Shown here: positions 18,546-27,957 of the stretch, piece by piece
Position numbering within the stretch: the stretch's first letter is position 1
Layout: each line of letters opens with the position of its first letter
NCBI GenBank assembly: GCA_007693395.1
Contig: REDS01000115.1
Span: forward strand, 1 to 44,071
Reading direction: 5' to 3'
From: Balneolaceae bacterium
Lineage (GTDB): Bacteria > Bacteroidota > Rhodothermia > Balneolales > Balneolaceae
DNA: 44,071 nucleotides
Made by a program: the position numbers and the translations under genes
Notes under the pieces: model-generated
The model's database searches: none
The model's input: only the letters and a program-made list of their open reading frames with translations
What the model was told of the DNA's origin: nothing

Positions 18546-18551
18546 CCTCCT
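18546..18551 (-). promoter_or_regulatory. Strong ribosome binding site of hpf
   Basis: A complete AGGAGG lies four bases before the hpf ATG on the minus strand. It is one of the best matches in the window and suggests high translation of this small protein. Confidence 0.7.
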
Positions 18552-18558
18552 ATAGGAT

Positions 18559-19485
18559 TTATTTTTCTGCCCTTGGATGGGCTTGATTATACACATTTTT
18601 TAATCTTTCCACGCTTGTGTGCGTGTAAACCTGAGTGGATGCCAGACTGGCATGTCCCAAAAATTCTTTAATCAATCTTATGTCGGCTCCGGCATCGAGC
18701 ATGTGCGTGGCAAAACTGTGCCGCAAAGTGTGTGGACTCTTGTTTGATGATTCACTTGCCCGCATCAAATAATCTTTAATAATTCGCTGCACCTTACGCT
18801 GATACATTCTACCGCCTCTCGGTGCAATAAAAAAGGCTAAGCGTGCATCGTTGTCACTTTTTTCCGTCAGAAGCTGCATTCGTGATTCAAGATGTTTTTT
18901 ACACCACTGCAAGGCTTCATCACCGAGTGGCACTGTACGCTGTTTTTTGCCTTTTCCAAATACGGTAACCTGTTTTTGCCTCAAATCAACGTCTGAAATA
19001 TTCAGCCCGGTTAGTTCGCTTAATCGTATTCCTGTGGAGTAAAATAGTTCCATGATGGTTCGTTCCTGAACGGATTCAGGCTCGGAGCCATCAGCAAGAT
19101 CCATCATGTTGCTCACCTCACTTAACTGAAGTGTTTTTGGTAAACGGATTTCTTTTTTGGGGACAATAAGCAACTGAGCGGGATTTTGTTCAACATAACC
19201 TCTTTTAAAACAGTACTTATAAAATGAACGCACCGCAGCCACTTTGCGTGCCACAGTATTCCTGGCTACCCCTTTATCAGCCAGGCTGCCAAGCCACAAG
19301 CGGATTGTGAGCCTGTCGATATCCCCTGCGGAAACGGCTTCCGGTTTTTTAACGAACTCATCAGCGGCAAATTCAAGCAGTTGCAGCAAGTCGTTTTTAT
19401 AGGAAGTGAGCGTATGCTCCGAGGCGTTTCTTTCCGTTCTTAGCGTAAGTATAAATTTAGAAATCAACTCTGTCATCTCACTCAA
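18559..19485 (-). CDS. xerC: Tyrosine recombinase XerC/XerD
   Basis: This site-specific recombinase resolves chromosome dimers at dif. The 308-residue protein has an N-terminal SAM-like DNA-binding domain (about 1-95) and a C-terminal catalytic domain. The active-site residues are Arg154 in STGIRLSEL, a Lys near 178-180 in FGKGKKQR, His252 and Arg255 in PHTLRHSF, His278 in LGHAS, and the nucleophile Tyr287 in QVYTH. Unlike the integrase at the right end of the window it lacks the additional IntI segment. It is the first gene of a two-gene unit with hpf. Confidence 0.93.
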   Translation of the reverse strand: MSEMTELISKFILTLRTERNASEHTLTSYKNDLLQLLEFAADEFVKKPEAVSAGDIDRLTIRLWLGSLADKGVARNTVARKVAAVRSFYKYCFKRGYVEQNPAQLLIVPKKEIRLPKTLQLSEVSNMMDLADGSEPESVQERTIMELFYSTGIRLSELTGLNISDVDLRQKQVTVFGKGKKQRTVPLGDEALQWCKKHLESRMQLLTEKSDNDARLAFFIAPRGGRMYQRKVQRIIKDYLMRASESSNKSPHTLRHSFATHMLDAGADIRLIKEFLGHASLASTQVYTHTSVERLKNVYNQAHPRAEK

Positions 19486-19530
19486 TATGCAATCTCTTTT
19501 GCTAAAAATAAACTCTTTAAGTTAGATGAT

Positions 19531-20706
19531 TTACACTTTTCTGCCTTTCCACTCCGATTTTCTTTCAAACAGATGATCAACGATTTTGATGATTCCCAGT
19601 TTTTGAAACCAAAGCACCCCCACAGGGTGTGTAAACGCAAAAAGCGGATCCCATTGAAACCACCCTGCAAGCAGAAGCCGGTGCAATAATATCAAACCAA
19701 CTGAAGCAATTGAAAGGAAGAAGATTACAGTATCAAAAGTGAATAAGGCAGCGAGAAGTGTGGCAAAGGGAAGAATGAATACAGCAAAATGGATGATCGC
19801 AAAGAGAATAAACAGAGGCAGCGAATTGTTGAAACCCTGAAGAAAGTTCTTTCGCAATCCTTCAAACATCTCAGCTTCGTTTCTGTACATTCGGCAGCTA
19901 ATTGCCCCCACACCATGATACATTCGCAATGAAAAACCATCTTTTTTGATGCGTTTTGCAAGCTCTACATCCTCTACGATCTCATTTTTTACAGCCGAGT
20001 GTCCTCCAATTTTTTCGTACACCACCTTTTTCATTGCAATGCATTGGCCGCACGCCGCGGCGAAAATGTGCCTGAACTTTTTATGACCAAACGAGGGCAT
20101 CCAGCGGGGCTTTCTATAAACATAAATAGCGGGTAGAAGCGTAACAAGGGCATAGTATATAAGGGGAATAACGGTTTTCTCCCAAAACGAGCCTACTATC
20201 TGTCGTGGCCAAACGGTAACCATATCCACTGCATCTTCTGTAAAAGAGGCGTTTATTTGTTCAAGCATATCCGGCTGAACTACAGTATCTGCATCCAAGA
20301 AAAGAAGAATTTCTCCATCACACATAGTGCCAAGCTGGTTGCAAGCCCACGGTTTGCCAAGCCATCCATCAGGTTTCGGTTTACCGCTGTGTATGTGAAA
20401 TCTTTCCGGGTTTTTCTCTCTATAATGCAGGGCAATTTCTTGCGTTTTATCTGTTGATTGGTCATCAAGCAGGTGTACATCAAACGGTTCATATGTTTGA
20501 TTCTGGAGGGATTCGAGAAGTGTACCAATATTTTTTTCTTCGTTCCTCGCGGGTATGCAAACCGAAATCTTCCTATTTTGTGAATCTGCAATAGAAGCTG
20601 TGCGAAGAGCGGTCAGCTCAAATCGATTTCTTATTAAAATGAAAGATGTAATCAACAGGTAAAAAAGAGAAAAAAACAGAAGCCAGGTAATAGCATGCTC
20701 AAGCAT
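19531..20706 (-). CDS. Glycosyltransferase family 2, CrtQ-like
   Basis: This 391-residue membrane protein has one N-terminal helix (about 5-25), a GT-A domain and three C-terminal helices (about 295-365). The GT-A domain carries CIPARNEEKNIGTLL near 50-64, LDDQSTDKT near 80-88 and the metal-binding LFLDADT at 135-141. Details agree with the carotenoid glycosyltransferase CrtQ (4,4'-diaponeurosporenoate glycosyltransferase): GKPWACNQ after the nucleotide site, RMYRNEAEMFEGLRKN in the acceptor region, a late THP motif before a last amphipathic helix, and a WKGR C-terminus. The divergent neighbour is a CrtC-like gene, which fits carotenoid glycosylation. HpnB/HpnI-like lipid glycosyltransferases are the alternative. 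Confidence 0.8.
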   Translation of the reverse strand: MLEHAITWLLFFSLFYLLITSFILIRNRFELTALRTASIADSQNRKISVCIPARNEEKNIGTLLESLQNQTYEPFDVHLLDDQSTDKTQEIALHYREKNPERFHIHSGKPKPDGWLGKPWACNQLGTMCDGEILLFLDADTVVQPDMLEQINASFTEDAVDMVTVWPRQIVGSFWEKTVIPLIYYALVTLLPAIYVYRKPRWMPSFGHKKFRHIFAAACGQCIAMKKVVYEKIGGHSAVKNEIVEDVELAKRIKKDGFSLRMYHGVGAISCRMYRNEAEMFEGLRKNFLQGFNNSLPLFILFAIIHFAVFILPFATLLAALFTFDTVIFFLSIASVGLILLHRLLLAGWFQWDPLFAFTHPVGVLWFQKLGIIKIVDHLFERKSEWKGRKV

Positions 20707-20738
20707 AGATGTAACTAATCATTATTTGTGACCGCTAA

Positions 20739-20750
20739 AACGATATCGTT
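20739..20750. promoter_or_regulatory. 12-bp perfect palindrome in divergent promoter region
   Basis: AACGATATCGTT is its own reverse complement. It is in the middle of the 66-base gap between the divergently transcribed glycosyltransferase and CrtC-like genes, about 33 and 23 bases from the two starts. That position suits an operator acting on both genes. Confidence 0.4.
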
Positions 20751-20772
20751 GATTTTACCATTCAGCTAATTC

Positions 20773-21843
20773 ATGAATATACTGACGGATTTTAAACAAG
20801 ATGTAAATACTCAAAAACCCATTCCGGGAAGCTATGAGTGGTGGTACTTCGATGCACAATCCATTGACGGATACAGCATTGTAGTCATTTTTTATGAAGG
20901 TAATCCATTTTCTAAACGATACATAAAAGCAATTGCTGAAGGCAAGCATAATCTGGCATCTCATTTCCCGGCAGTAAGTATCTCCTTATATAAAGATGGA
21001 CGCCCGCTTTTCTATGCTTTTGAAGAGTTTACAGACGATAAGTGCAGTTTTTCGGCTAAAAACCCTCAGGGGAATGCCGGTAAGAACCTCTTTACAGGTA
21101 AGAAAGATGGTGGAAATCTTGTCTATCGGGTTGATTTGAATCAGGCGGTTGCAAACGGCGACTCTGTTAAAGGAACTCTTGAGTTCAGATCGGTTGATAT
21201 TTCTTTTCAACTAAACGGGAAAGACAAAGGAAACGCAGATTCCGCCCATCGATGGAATTTGATTCAGCCAAAAGCCACTGTAACCGGAGAACTGCAGCTG
21301 AGCGGTTCATTAGCTGAAAACATACCTTTTAAAGGTACCGGTTATCACGATCATAATTTTGGTTCTGAACCAATGAAAGATACGTTTGATGAGTGGTACT
21401 GGGGCAGATACCATTTAGGAAATGCTACCCTTATTTACTACCTGATGCGCGTAAATAACAACTGGGAGAAAAAAGCGTGGCTTCTTTCAGAGGTCGGTGA
21501 AGTCCGGTATATCCCAGATGATGGTATAACATTTGATCAAAATCAACTATCGCTTTTTGCACTCTCATCTGCAAGAGTTTTGAAGTTTGAGAATGGTGAT
21601 TTTAATGCTCACCTACAACTGGATAGGTTAACAGATAACGGGCCATTTTATCAACGGTTTGAGGGGCGAATTATCGCCACTATTGGTGACAAAGCGGTAC
21701 AATCGAGAGGTATTAGTGAATACATCAAACCTAAAAGGATTTATAAAAAGCTGTTTTGGCCACTTGTTGATATGAGAATTAAATATCCAGGGAGAGCACA
21801 TTGGGTGCAAAAAAGTAAAACACTCTATAAGTGGACCTGGTAA
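20773..21843 (+). CDS. CrtC/AttH-like (carotenoid 1,2-hydratase family) protein
   Basis: This 356-residue protein has no signal peptide. It starts with GSYEWWYFDAQS (EWWYFD at 22-27) and has GYHDHNFGSEP near residue 190 followed by FDEWYWGRYHLG. These paired motifs define the CrtC/AttH double-lipocalin family, whose best-known members add water to the psi-end of acyclic carotenoids. The gene starts 66 bases from the divergent CrtQ-like glycosyltransferase. Hydration followed by glycosylation would give a tertiary or end-group carotenoid glycoside, but no crtB or crtI is in the window and AttH proteins with other roles exist, so the substrate is an inference. Confidence 0.78.
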   Translation: MNILTDFKQDVNTQKPIPGSYEWWYFDAQSIDGYSIVVIFYEGNPFSKRYIKAIAEGKHNLASHFPAVSISLYKDGRPLFYAFEEFTDDKCSFSAKNPQGNAGKNLFTGKKDGGNLVYRVDLNQAVANGDSVKGTLEFRSVDISFQLNGKDKGNADSAHRWNLIQPKATVTGELQLSGSLAENIPFKGTGYHDHNFGSEPMKDTFDEWYWGRYHLGNATLIYYLMRVNNNWEKKAWLLSEVGEVRYIPDDGITFDQNQLSLFALSSARVLKFENGDFNAHLQLDRLTDNGPFYQRFEGRIIATIGDKAVQSRGISEYIKPKRIYKKLFWPLVDMRIKYPGRAHWVQKSKTLYKWTW

Positions 21844-21863
21844 AAGGCAGAGAAGGGTAATAG

Positions 21864-22025
21864 TTAGCTAATCTCGTGAAGATATACAATATCTGCACTC
21901 GTTATAACTGAATGCGGTGTAGAGAGATCGGGGGATTTAGAATCTGAAGGTTTGTCTTCGCTTGTGCATCCAATACCAATTAAAACTACAGTTATCAGGA
22001 ATAAAGAGAGTTTTATTTTTTTCAT
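21864..22025 (-). CDS. Small putative lipoprotein, 53 residues
   Basis: This 54-codon reading frame begins ATG with Lys at residues 2, 3 and 5, then a 14-residue hydrophobic run and GIGC, with the Cys at about residue 19. After the Cys comes TSEDKPSDSKSPD, a Ser/Asp/Glu-rich tether like those of surface lipoproteins in this group. The lipobox has Gly where Leu is usual, so the call is only moderate. It ends 21 bases from the CrtC-like stop and lies behind the fasciclin terminator, so it would need its own promoter. I recognise no homologous family. Confidence 0.5.
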   Translation of the reverse strand: MKKIKLSLFLITVVLIGIGCTSEDKPSDSKSPDLSTPHSVITSADIVYLHEIS

Positions 22026-22091
22026 GGTGCTGGATATTTTGTTGTTAAAAGTTGTAACAATAACTGTAAGAAAATCAATATAATTCCCAAT

Positions 22092-22129
22092 AAAAAAAGG
22101 CAGCTTTTTTAGGGCTGCCTTTCTTTTTT
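22092..22129. terminator. Bidirectional Rho-independent terminator
   Basis: AAAGGCAGC (22096-22104) and GCTGCCTTT (22114-22122) are perfect nine-base arms around a nine-base loop. Flanking A and T tracts lie on both sides, so it can end the fasciclin transcript (minus strand) and anything coming the other way. It lies 24 bases past the fasciclin stop. Confidence 0.88.
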
Positions 22130-22145
22130 AATGGGGTAGAATCTC

Positions 22146-23504
22146 TTATTCGAGGAAGCTTGGTGGAACGAGTACAGCGTCAATGATGTGTACAACGCCA
22201 TTCGAACCTGCAAGATCTACAGTGATAACTTCTGACTCATTGATTAATACCTGATCTCCAAGTGTTACCACTATCTCTTCACCTTGTAATGTTTCAACAG
22301 TTGCTCCATCAGATAGATCTGACGAAAATACTGCAGAAGTTAGTACGTGGTAAGTAAGAATTTCTGTGATTTGCTCATCAGTTAAATCTGGGAATGCAGC
22401 GAGAGCAGCTTCGAAAGCTTCATTCGTTGGAGCAAATACGGTTAACTCTGCATCAGGATCACTAAGGGCGGCTACGATATCCGGTCTTTCGGCTGCTACT
22501 GAAAATAGTGTTGAGAGCATATAGTTTTTGGCTATTACACCAGTTACAGGAGTAAAGGCATTAGGAAGCAGAACCTGATCAACAACATGAATGACACCAT
22601 TTGCTGCATCAACGTCAGGTGTTACTACATTAGAAGTTCCGTTCACTCGTACACCTGCATCGTCAGCGGTGATGTAAATTGGCTCTGTAGCAGCAGTTTC
22701 AACAGTTTGTGTTGGCTCAAGCATATCGGATGTTACTTCCGCACCTGCAATTACATGGTATGTAAGGATGAATGCAATTTGCTCTCCGGTTAAACTTGCC
22801 GAATCAACTGACTCAAAAAGAGTCGCGAATGCATCATCGGTTGGAGCGAATGCAGTATATGGGCCTAAGAACTGGAGTGTTGTTGTAAGGCCTACAGTCT
22901 CAGTAAGGTCGAGAAGGGTATTGAATGCACCTGCTTCCTGTGCTACTTCTACAAGGCTTGGCCCTTCAATAGCTACTCTGTACTGAGTTGGAAGTAATAC
23001 CTGGTCAATAGCGTGAATTACTCCATTTGAAGCTACAAGATCGGCTTCAACAACGTCTGCTCTGTTATTAACTCGTACGCCTGCTGCACTTGCTTGTATA
23101 AGTGTTCTCTCACCTAATACCATTTCTACGTCTTGCTGAGCACCAAGATCGCTTGAAAGAATTGTACCTGCTGTGAGGTGATAAATTACTATATCAGTAA
23201 GATCTTCGTTTGAAAGTGTGGGTATGATTTCGCTTATCGCTTCGAAAGCAGCGTTGGTTGGGGCGAAAACAGTTAACTCTTCGTTAGCTAATACATCAAC
23301 TAAGTCAAGGTCAACAACCAGGCTTACTAATGTGCTGAAATTTTCATCGCTTTGGGCAAGCTCTACCAAATTTGGTTCTTCCGGTTCTGGCTCCGGTCCG
23401 GGTGTTACAATGCCGCCATTGTCATCGTCACTGCATGCAGTGATCATGCTCAAACTTACTACGGCCATTAGAATCAGAATGAGGTATCTGTTTAATAGTT
23501 TCAT
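22146..23504 (-). CDS. Lipoprotein with three fasciclin (FAS1) domains
   Basis: This 452-residue protein has a signal peptide with lipobox ITAC and a mature start of CSDDD. Three FAS1 domains follow (about 48-170, 185-310, 318-450). Each has an H1 box, TVFAPTNAAF, TAFAPTDDAF or TVFAPTNEAF, a YH turn about 45 residues later, and an H2 box such as NGVIHAIDQVLLP or NGVVHIIDAVLVP. FAS1 domains act in cell adhesion and matrix contact. The SDDD run right after the lipid Cys fits the Bacteroidota lipoprotein export signal, which would put it on the outer face. It is likely monocistronic, between its own promoter and a strong terminator. The acidic, Lys-poor composition is notable. Confidence 0.93.
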   Translation of the reverse strand: MKLLNRYLILILMAVVSLSMITACSDDDNGGIVTPGPEPEPEEPNLVELAQSDENFSTLVSLVVDLDLVDVLANEELTVFAPTNAAFEAISEIIPTLSNEDLTDIVIYHLTAGTILSSDLGAQQDVEMVLGERTLIQASAAGVRVNNRADVVEADLVASNGVIHAIDQVLLPTQYRVAIEGPSLVEVAQEAGAFNTLLDLTETVGLTTTLQFLGPYTAFAPTDDAFATLFESVDSASLTGEQIAFILTYHVIAGAEVTSDMLEPTQTVETAATEPIYITADDAGVRVNGTSNVVTPDVDAANGVIHVVDQVLLPNAFTPVTGVIAKNYMLSTLFSVAAERPDIVAALSDPDAELTVFAPTNEAFEAALAAFPDLTDEQITEILTYHVLTSAVFSSDLSDGATVETLQGEEIVVTLGDQVLINESEVITVDLAGSNGVVHIIDAVLVPPSFLE

Positions 23505-23538
23505 GATGGGTTGATTTTTTTTTTGGGGTTGAATTCTG

Positions 23539-23567
23539 AAAATTTAAGTTTCATGTATGCCATCAAA
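23539..23567 (-). promoter_or_regulatory. Candidate fasciclin promoter (-33/-7 type)
   Basis: On the minus strand TTTG (23564-23567) is followed after 17 bases by TAAATTTT (23539-23546), one base off the TAnnTTTG consensus. The expected start of transcription is about 28 bases before the ATG. Confidence 0.42.
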
Positions 23568-23656
23568 ACATGAAAGAATTAAAAAATCGTTTGCCATTAC
23601 ATTTAAAAAAATTGTAAAAACAAAAAAACGCCTCTAACTACTTGCAATCAGGGATT

Positions 23657-24595
23657 TTAGCTGCTTGAAGCCCTCGAAATCCTGTCTTTCAGTGCAAAAA
23701 GAATAGAAGAATTTTCATCATTCGGTAGTTTTTCGATGAAAATTTGAGAGTGGCCAAGGTAATCTGCCTGCCGGAAGTGGTCATAAAGATTATGCGCCAG
23801 TTTATCAAAGTCTCCCATATAGTTATAAATACCCTCTCCGGATTTTAGCTCATTTGCAGAGTGAAAGATATACGTGGAATTGCTTTTCAATACCGATGGA
23901 ACTTCATCAATTAAACTCACATTCGCAGTTGGTTTGTAGTGTGTATATCGCATTCCGGGGCTATGTTTATCCGAGTCTGATTTTTTCTCTGATGACTGAA
24001 CTTTAAAACCGGTTCGGCTCTCAATCATTTCAGCGGTTACTGAACCCGGCCGCAGGATAGTAAATGGTTCCTCTCTGATATCGAGTACTGTTGATTCAAT
24101 ACCAAGTGATGGCGCTTGCCCTGTAAGTATTGGGAAATCAACACCAAAATCGTGCTCGATATGTGTAGCACGGGTGGCACTTGGTGAACCGGATCTGTTC
24201 GCACTGGGAGCAGTAAGAGGCCCTGTTCTATTGATGAGGGCCAATGTTTCGGGGTTATCAGGCATTCGTACGGCTACAGAGTTGAGCCCGCCTGTAACCA
24301 CATCCGGAACGTTAGCTCTCTTATGAACAACAATGGTAAGCGGACCTGGCCAAAAAGATTCTGTAATTGTTTTAGCCGCATCAGAAACGGAATCGGTTAG
24401 CATTTCCAGTTGGCCTGACCCGCTAATGTGCACTATTAAAGGGTTATCTGAAGGCCGGTCTTTTTGCTGAAATGTCTTTTTTACGGCATCAACATTAAAT
24501 GCATCAGCTGCGAGGCCGTATACTGTTTCTGTAGGAATAGCTACAAGATCTCCATTAGTTATAATTTCGACCGCTTTTTCCACCGAAACGATCAT
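23657..24595 (-). CDS. tsaC: L-threonylcarbamoyladenylate synthase (Sua5 type)
   Basis: The enzyme makes threonylcarbamoyl-AMP from threonine, bicarbonate and ATP, the first step of t6A37 tRNA modification. The 312-residue length and the tail (SPGMRYTHYKP linker near residue 215 and a Rossmann-like end) mark the longer Sua5 form rather than short TsaC. The N-terminal YrdC domain shows VAIPTETVYGLAADAFN near 18-34, the KxR-type KDRPSDNPLIVHI near 41-53, and PLTAPSANRSGSPSATRA near 130-147. The start overlaps the end of mfd by four bases (ATGA), so translation is likely coupled. Confidence 0.94.
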   Translation of the reverse strand: MIVSVEKAVEIITNGDLVAIPTETVYGLAADAFNVDAVKKTFQQKDRPSDNPLIVHISGSGQLEMLTDSVSDAAKTITESFWPGPLTIVVHKRANVPDVVTGGLNSVAVRMPDNPETLALINRTGPLTAPSANRSGSPSATRATHIEHDFGVDFPILTGQAPSLGIESTVLDIREEPFTILRPGSVTAEMIESRTGFKVQSSEKKSDSDKHSPGMRYTHYKPTANVSLIDEVPSVLKSNSTYIFHSANELKSGEGIYNYMGDFDKLAHNLYDHFRQADYLGHSQIFIEKLPNDENSSILFALKDRISRASSS

Positions 24596-27500
24596 ACTTC
24601 AAGCTCCACCTCTTCAGAAACAGTGTGGTAAAGATTCTGCAAATAATCACATGCTTCTTCAATGTTTTTCAGGTTTTTGACCACAAATGTAACCACATCA
24701 TTTTTTTGCACTACCTGACAGGGATGGTCTTCATCAGCCTGAAATTGGTTCAGCATCTTTTGGAAATAACCATTTTCGTAGAAATAGCTGCCAAGTTTCG
24801 AATCATTTTTGGGGCAAACCAGCCAGGCTCTTTCTGCACGCACTGTAACTTTGGTAAGAAACAGTTTTGATGCGAACAATTTTAATTTGGCTGCTTTAAC
24901 AAGATTTGCACCGCTGTCAGGCAGTTTTCCAAATCGGTCGGTCATTTCATTTTCCCACTCTTCAATTTGCACAACGGTAGAAGCTTCCGATAACTTTCTG
25001 TAGAGATTTAGCCGTTCAACACTATCCTGCACGTAGTTACTGTCAAGATAGGCAGAAAGATCAAACTCAACGGTAGTATCGGGCAGATCAATCGTGGCGG
25101 GTTCAGCAGTAAATAGCGAGCTAAACTCACTCTCTTTGAGTTCGCGAACGGCGTCGTTCAAAATTTTTGTGTACAGCTCAAACCCAATGTCAGAAATATA
25201 TCCGCTCTGTTCTGCGCCCAAAATATCGCCTGCACCGCGTATATCGAGATCGCGCATGGCAATGTTAAATCCTGAACCCAGATCAGAATACTCCTCGAGT
25301 GCAGTTAAACGCTTACGTGCTTCGGTAGTGAGGCTGCTAATTTGCGGTGTGATCAAATAACAGAATGCTTTGCGATTAGACCGGCCAACCCTGCCACGAA
25401 GCTGGTGAAGTTCAGAAAGCCCAAACTGATTGGCATTGTTTATGATGATGGTATTGGCATTAGATATATCAATTCCATTTTCAACGATATTGGTTGAGAC
25501 AAGTACATCGTATTTATGATGATAAAAATCGCTGATGATCTTCTCGAGCCGTGCAGGCTGCATTTGCCCGTGAGCATGACGTACCCGTATGTCCGGCACA
25601 AGTTCATTGATCATAGAGGTGACTTCATCGATGGTTTTTACACGATTGTGGATGAAAAAAACCTGCCCTCCGCGGGATGTTTCCTGAATAATCGCATCCC
25701 GGATGAGGCCGGCATCAAAACTGTGAATTTCGGTAAATACCGGCTGACGGTTTCGTGGCGGGGTATTGATGATGCTTAAATCGCGGGCGCCCATCAGAGA
25801 AAATTGCAGCGTGCGCGGTATTGGTGTTGCTGTTAGTGTGAGTACATCAACAGTAGCACGAAACGCTTTTAGCTTTTCTTTCACTGCAACGCCAAACCTC
25901 TGCTCTTCATCAATAACCAAAAGGCCAAGATTTTTGAATTCAACATCTTTAGAGATTAGCCGGTGAGTACCTATAAGAATGTCAACTTTTCCTGCTTTCA
26001 GATCTTCAATTACCTGCTTTTGTTCTGCTTTGCTTCTAAAACGAGAAATAACCTCTACATTAACAGGGAAATCCTTCATCCGCGATGAAAAGGTTTTATG
26101 GTGCTGATCTGCAAGAATTGTGGTAGGTACAAGAATGGCCACCTGCTTTTGATCCATCACCGCTTTAAAAGCTGCACGCACAGCAACTTCTGTTTTACCA
26201 AAACCAACATCACCGCAAACCAGCCTGTCCATAGGTTGCGATGATTCCAGGTCGTTCTTTACAGCATGTATTGCAGCGAGCTGGTCCGGTGTCTCTTCAT
26301 ATTCAAAACGTGCTTCCATTTCTGTTTGCCAGGCATTATCGGGCGAAAACTTAAATGCTGTTTGTGCCTTGCGCTTTGCATAGAGCTCAATCAAATCTTT
26401 GGCAATATCTTTTACTTTTTTCTTGGTTGTAGCCTTTTTTCTGGCCCACTCACCAGATCCGAGCTTGGTTATTCTCGGCTCTTTGCCCTCTTTACCGGAA
26501 TATTTTTGCAGTTTGTGAAGGCTCGAAACGTTCACATAGAGAATGGAGTCTTCTTTGTAGCGAACCACTGCCGCTTCCTGAACACTCCCTCTGACTTCAA
26601 TTCTTTTGAAGCCTGAAAATTTTCCAATGCCATAATCAACATGAACCACATAATCGCCAATGTTCAGTTCTTTCAGCTCTTTGAAAGAGATGCCACCGCG
26701 AACCTGCTTTCGTTTGATTTTTGGACGATGGTAACGGTTAAAAATCTGATGATCAGTAAGAACTGCAAGCGATTCATCCGGAAGAATAAATCCTTCGTGC
26801 AGATTTTGAATAACAATGGCGTAGTTGAACTCCTCTGATGGCTCCCCAAGCAACTCTTCGAACCGCTCTTTTTGCGTGATGTGATCCGTGAGAATCAGGG
26901 TGTTTATACCTTTTTCTGTCTGGCCTGAGATAAATTCTCTCAGCAACTTGAAACTTCCGTTAAAAGAGGGATGAGGCAACATCCGTACTGATTCTTCTGA
27001 ATCTGGTTTCACAGAGCTGCTGAAACTGCCAAGTGTAATTACACCAAAGCGCTTAATCGCATCATCCCACTCCTCTGCCTGCAGGTAGTGGAAGGATGGT
27101 GGTTTCCCGGTGTCATCATCAATTGCAGAAAACGTCTCTTCAGCTTCATTGAAAAACTCTTTAATGTGAGATTGTATCAGATCAGCATCTTCCGCAACAA
27201 TAGTTGTAAAATCGGGCATGTAGGCTACAATACTCTCTTTTTTCTCATTCTCTGAATGCCCGGCATTTGGTACAAGCCGTGTTTTGGAGAGAAAAGCGAT
27301 GGAGCGTTGCGAGTCGGGATCAAACTCCCGAATCGATTCTATCTCATCACCAAAAAATTCGAGTCGCACAGGATACTCACCCGAGAAGGGAAACACATCA
27401 AAAATACCACCTCGAATAGCAAACTCCCCCGGTTCATCCACAAATTTTGTCGGTTTGTATCCCTGTTCGGTTAACTGCTCAGCGAGATTATTCGGATCGG

Positions 27501-27939
27501 TAAGCTCACCTTTTTTTATCTCGATGGATGAACGATGAAACTCTTCTGCCGGAACCAGTTTCTCGGTGATTGCATCGGCCGATGCTACGATGATGGATGC
27601 TTTGCCATCATTCAGTTTTTCGAGTACCTCCGAGCGCTGAACCATAACCGACATATCCACAACCTTATCCTGATTGTACGGCTTTGTACGGGTAGGCGGA
27701 AATAGATATACCTCTTCACATCCAAGCTGTTCGAAATCAGAGGCTACAGATACAGCTTTTTCGAATGTAGGGGTGATGTATAGAAAGGTGCTGCCTTTCC
27801 GGTAAAATCCGGTTAAAAGAAGGGCAGGGGATGAGCCCACAAATCCCTTAAGGTGTACTTTTCTATTTTTCTGAATTGCTGATGCAAGTTTTTCAGAAGG
27901 AACAGCACGGTTTACTGCTGATGTGATGGTTTGAATCAT
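24592..27939 (-). CDS. mfd: Transcription-repair coupling factor Mfd
   Basis: Mfd removes stalled RNA polymerase and recruits UvrA to damaged template strands. The 1115-residue protein has an N-terminal UvrB-like module (with YNQDK...QRSEVLEKL), then the CarD/RNA polymerase-interacting domain starting at [17 protein letters not shown] near 420. The SF2 translocase follows, with Walker [17 protein letters not shown], motif [11 protein letters not shown] and the [14 protein letters not shown] motif VI region. A C-terminal TRCF domain ends the protein. It lies between batA (18-base gap) and tsaC (four-base overlap) on one strand, so the four genes batD-like, batA, mfd and tsaC may share a transcript. 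Confidence 0.97.
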   Translation of the reverse strand: MIQTITSAVNRAVPSEKLASAIQKNRKVHLKGFVGSSPALLLTGFYRKGSTFLYITPTFEKAVSVASDFEQLGCEEVYLFPPTRTKPYNQDKVVDMSVMVQRSEVLEKLNDGKASIIVASADAITEKLVPAEEFHRSSIEIKKGELTDPNNLAEQLTEQGYKPTKFVDEPGEFAIRGGIFDVFPFSGEYPVRLEFFGDEIESIREFDPDSQRSIAFLSKTRLVPNAGHSENEKKESIVAYMPDFTTIVAEDADLIQSHIKEFFNEAEETFSAIDDDTGKPPSFHYLQAEEWDDAIKRFGVITLGSFSSSVKPDSEESVRMLPHPSFNGSFKLLREFISGQTEKGINTLILTDHITQKERFEELLGEPSEEFNYAIVIQNLHEGFILPDESLAVLTDHQIFNRYHRPKIKRKQVRGGISFKELKELNIGDYVVHVDYGIGKFSGFKRIEVRGSVQEAAVVRYKEDSILYVNVSSLHKLQKYSGKEGKEPRITKLGSGEWARKKATTKKKVKDIAKDLIELYAKRKAQTAFKFSPDNAWQTEMEARFEYEETPDQLAAIHAVKNDLESSQPMDRLVCGDVGFGKTEVAVRAAFKAVMDQKQVAILVPTTILADQHHKTFSSRMKDFPVNVEVISRFRSKAEQKQVIEDLKAGKVDILIGTHRLISKDVEFKNLGLLVIDEEQRFGVAVKEKLKAFRATVDVLTLTATPIPRTLQFSLMGARDLSIINTPPRNRQPVFTEIHSFDAGLIRDAIIQETSRGGQVFFIHNRVKTIDEVTSMINELVPDIRVRHAHGQMQPARLEKIISDFYHHKYDVLVSTNIVENGIDISNANTIIINNANQFGLSELHQLRGRVGRSNRKAFCYLITPQISSLTTEARKRLTALEEYSDLGSGFNIAMRDLDIRGAGDILGAEQSGYISDIGFELYTKILNDAVRELKESEFSSLFTAEPATIDLPDTTVEFDLSAYLDSNYVQDSVERLNLYRKLSEASTVVQIEEWENEMTDRFGKLPDSGANLVKAAKLKLFASKLFLTKVTVRAERAWLVCPKNDSKLGSYFYENGYFQKMLNQFQADEDHPCQVVQKNDVVTFVVKNLKNIEEACDYLQNLYHTVSEEVELEV

Positions 27940-27957
27940 AAAAAAGTTGTTCTCTGA

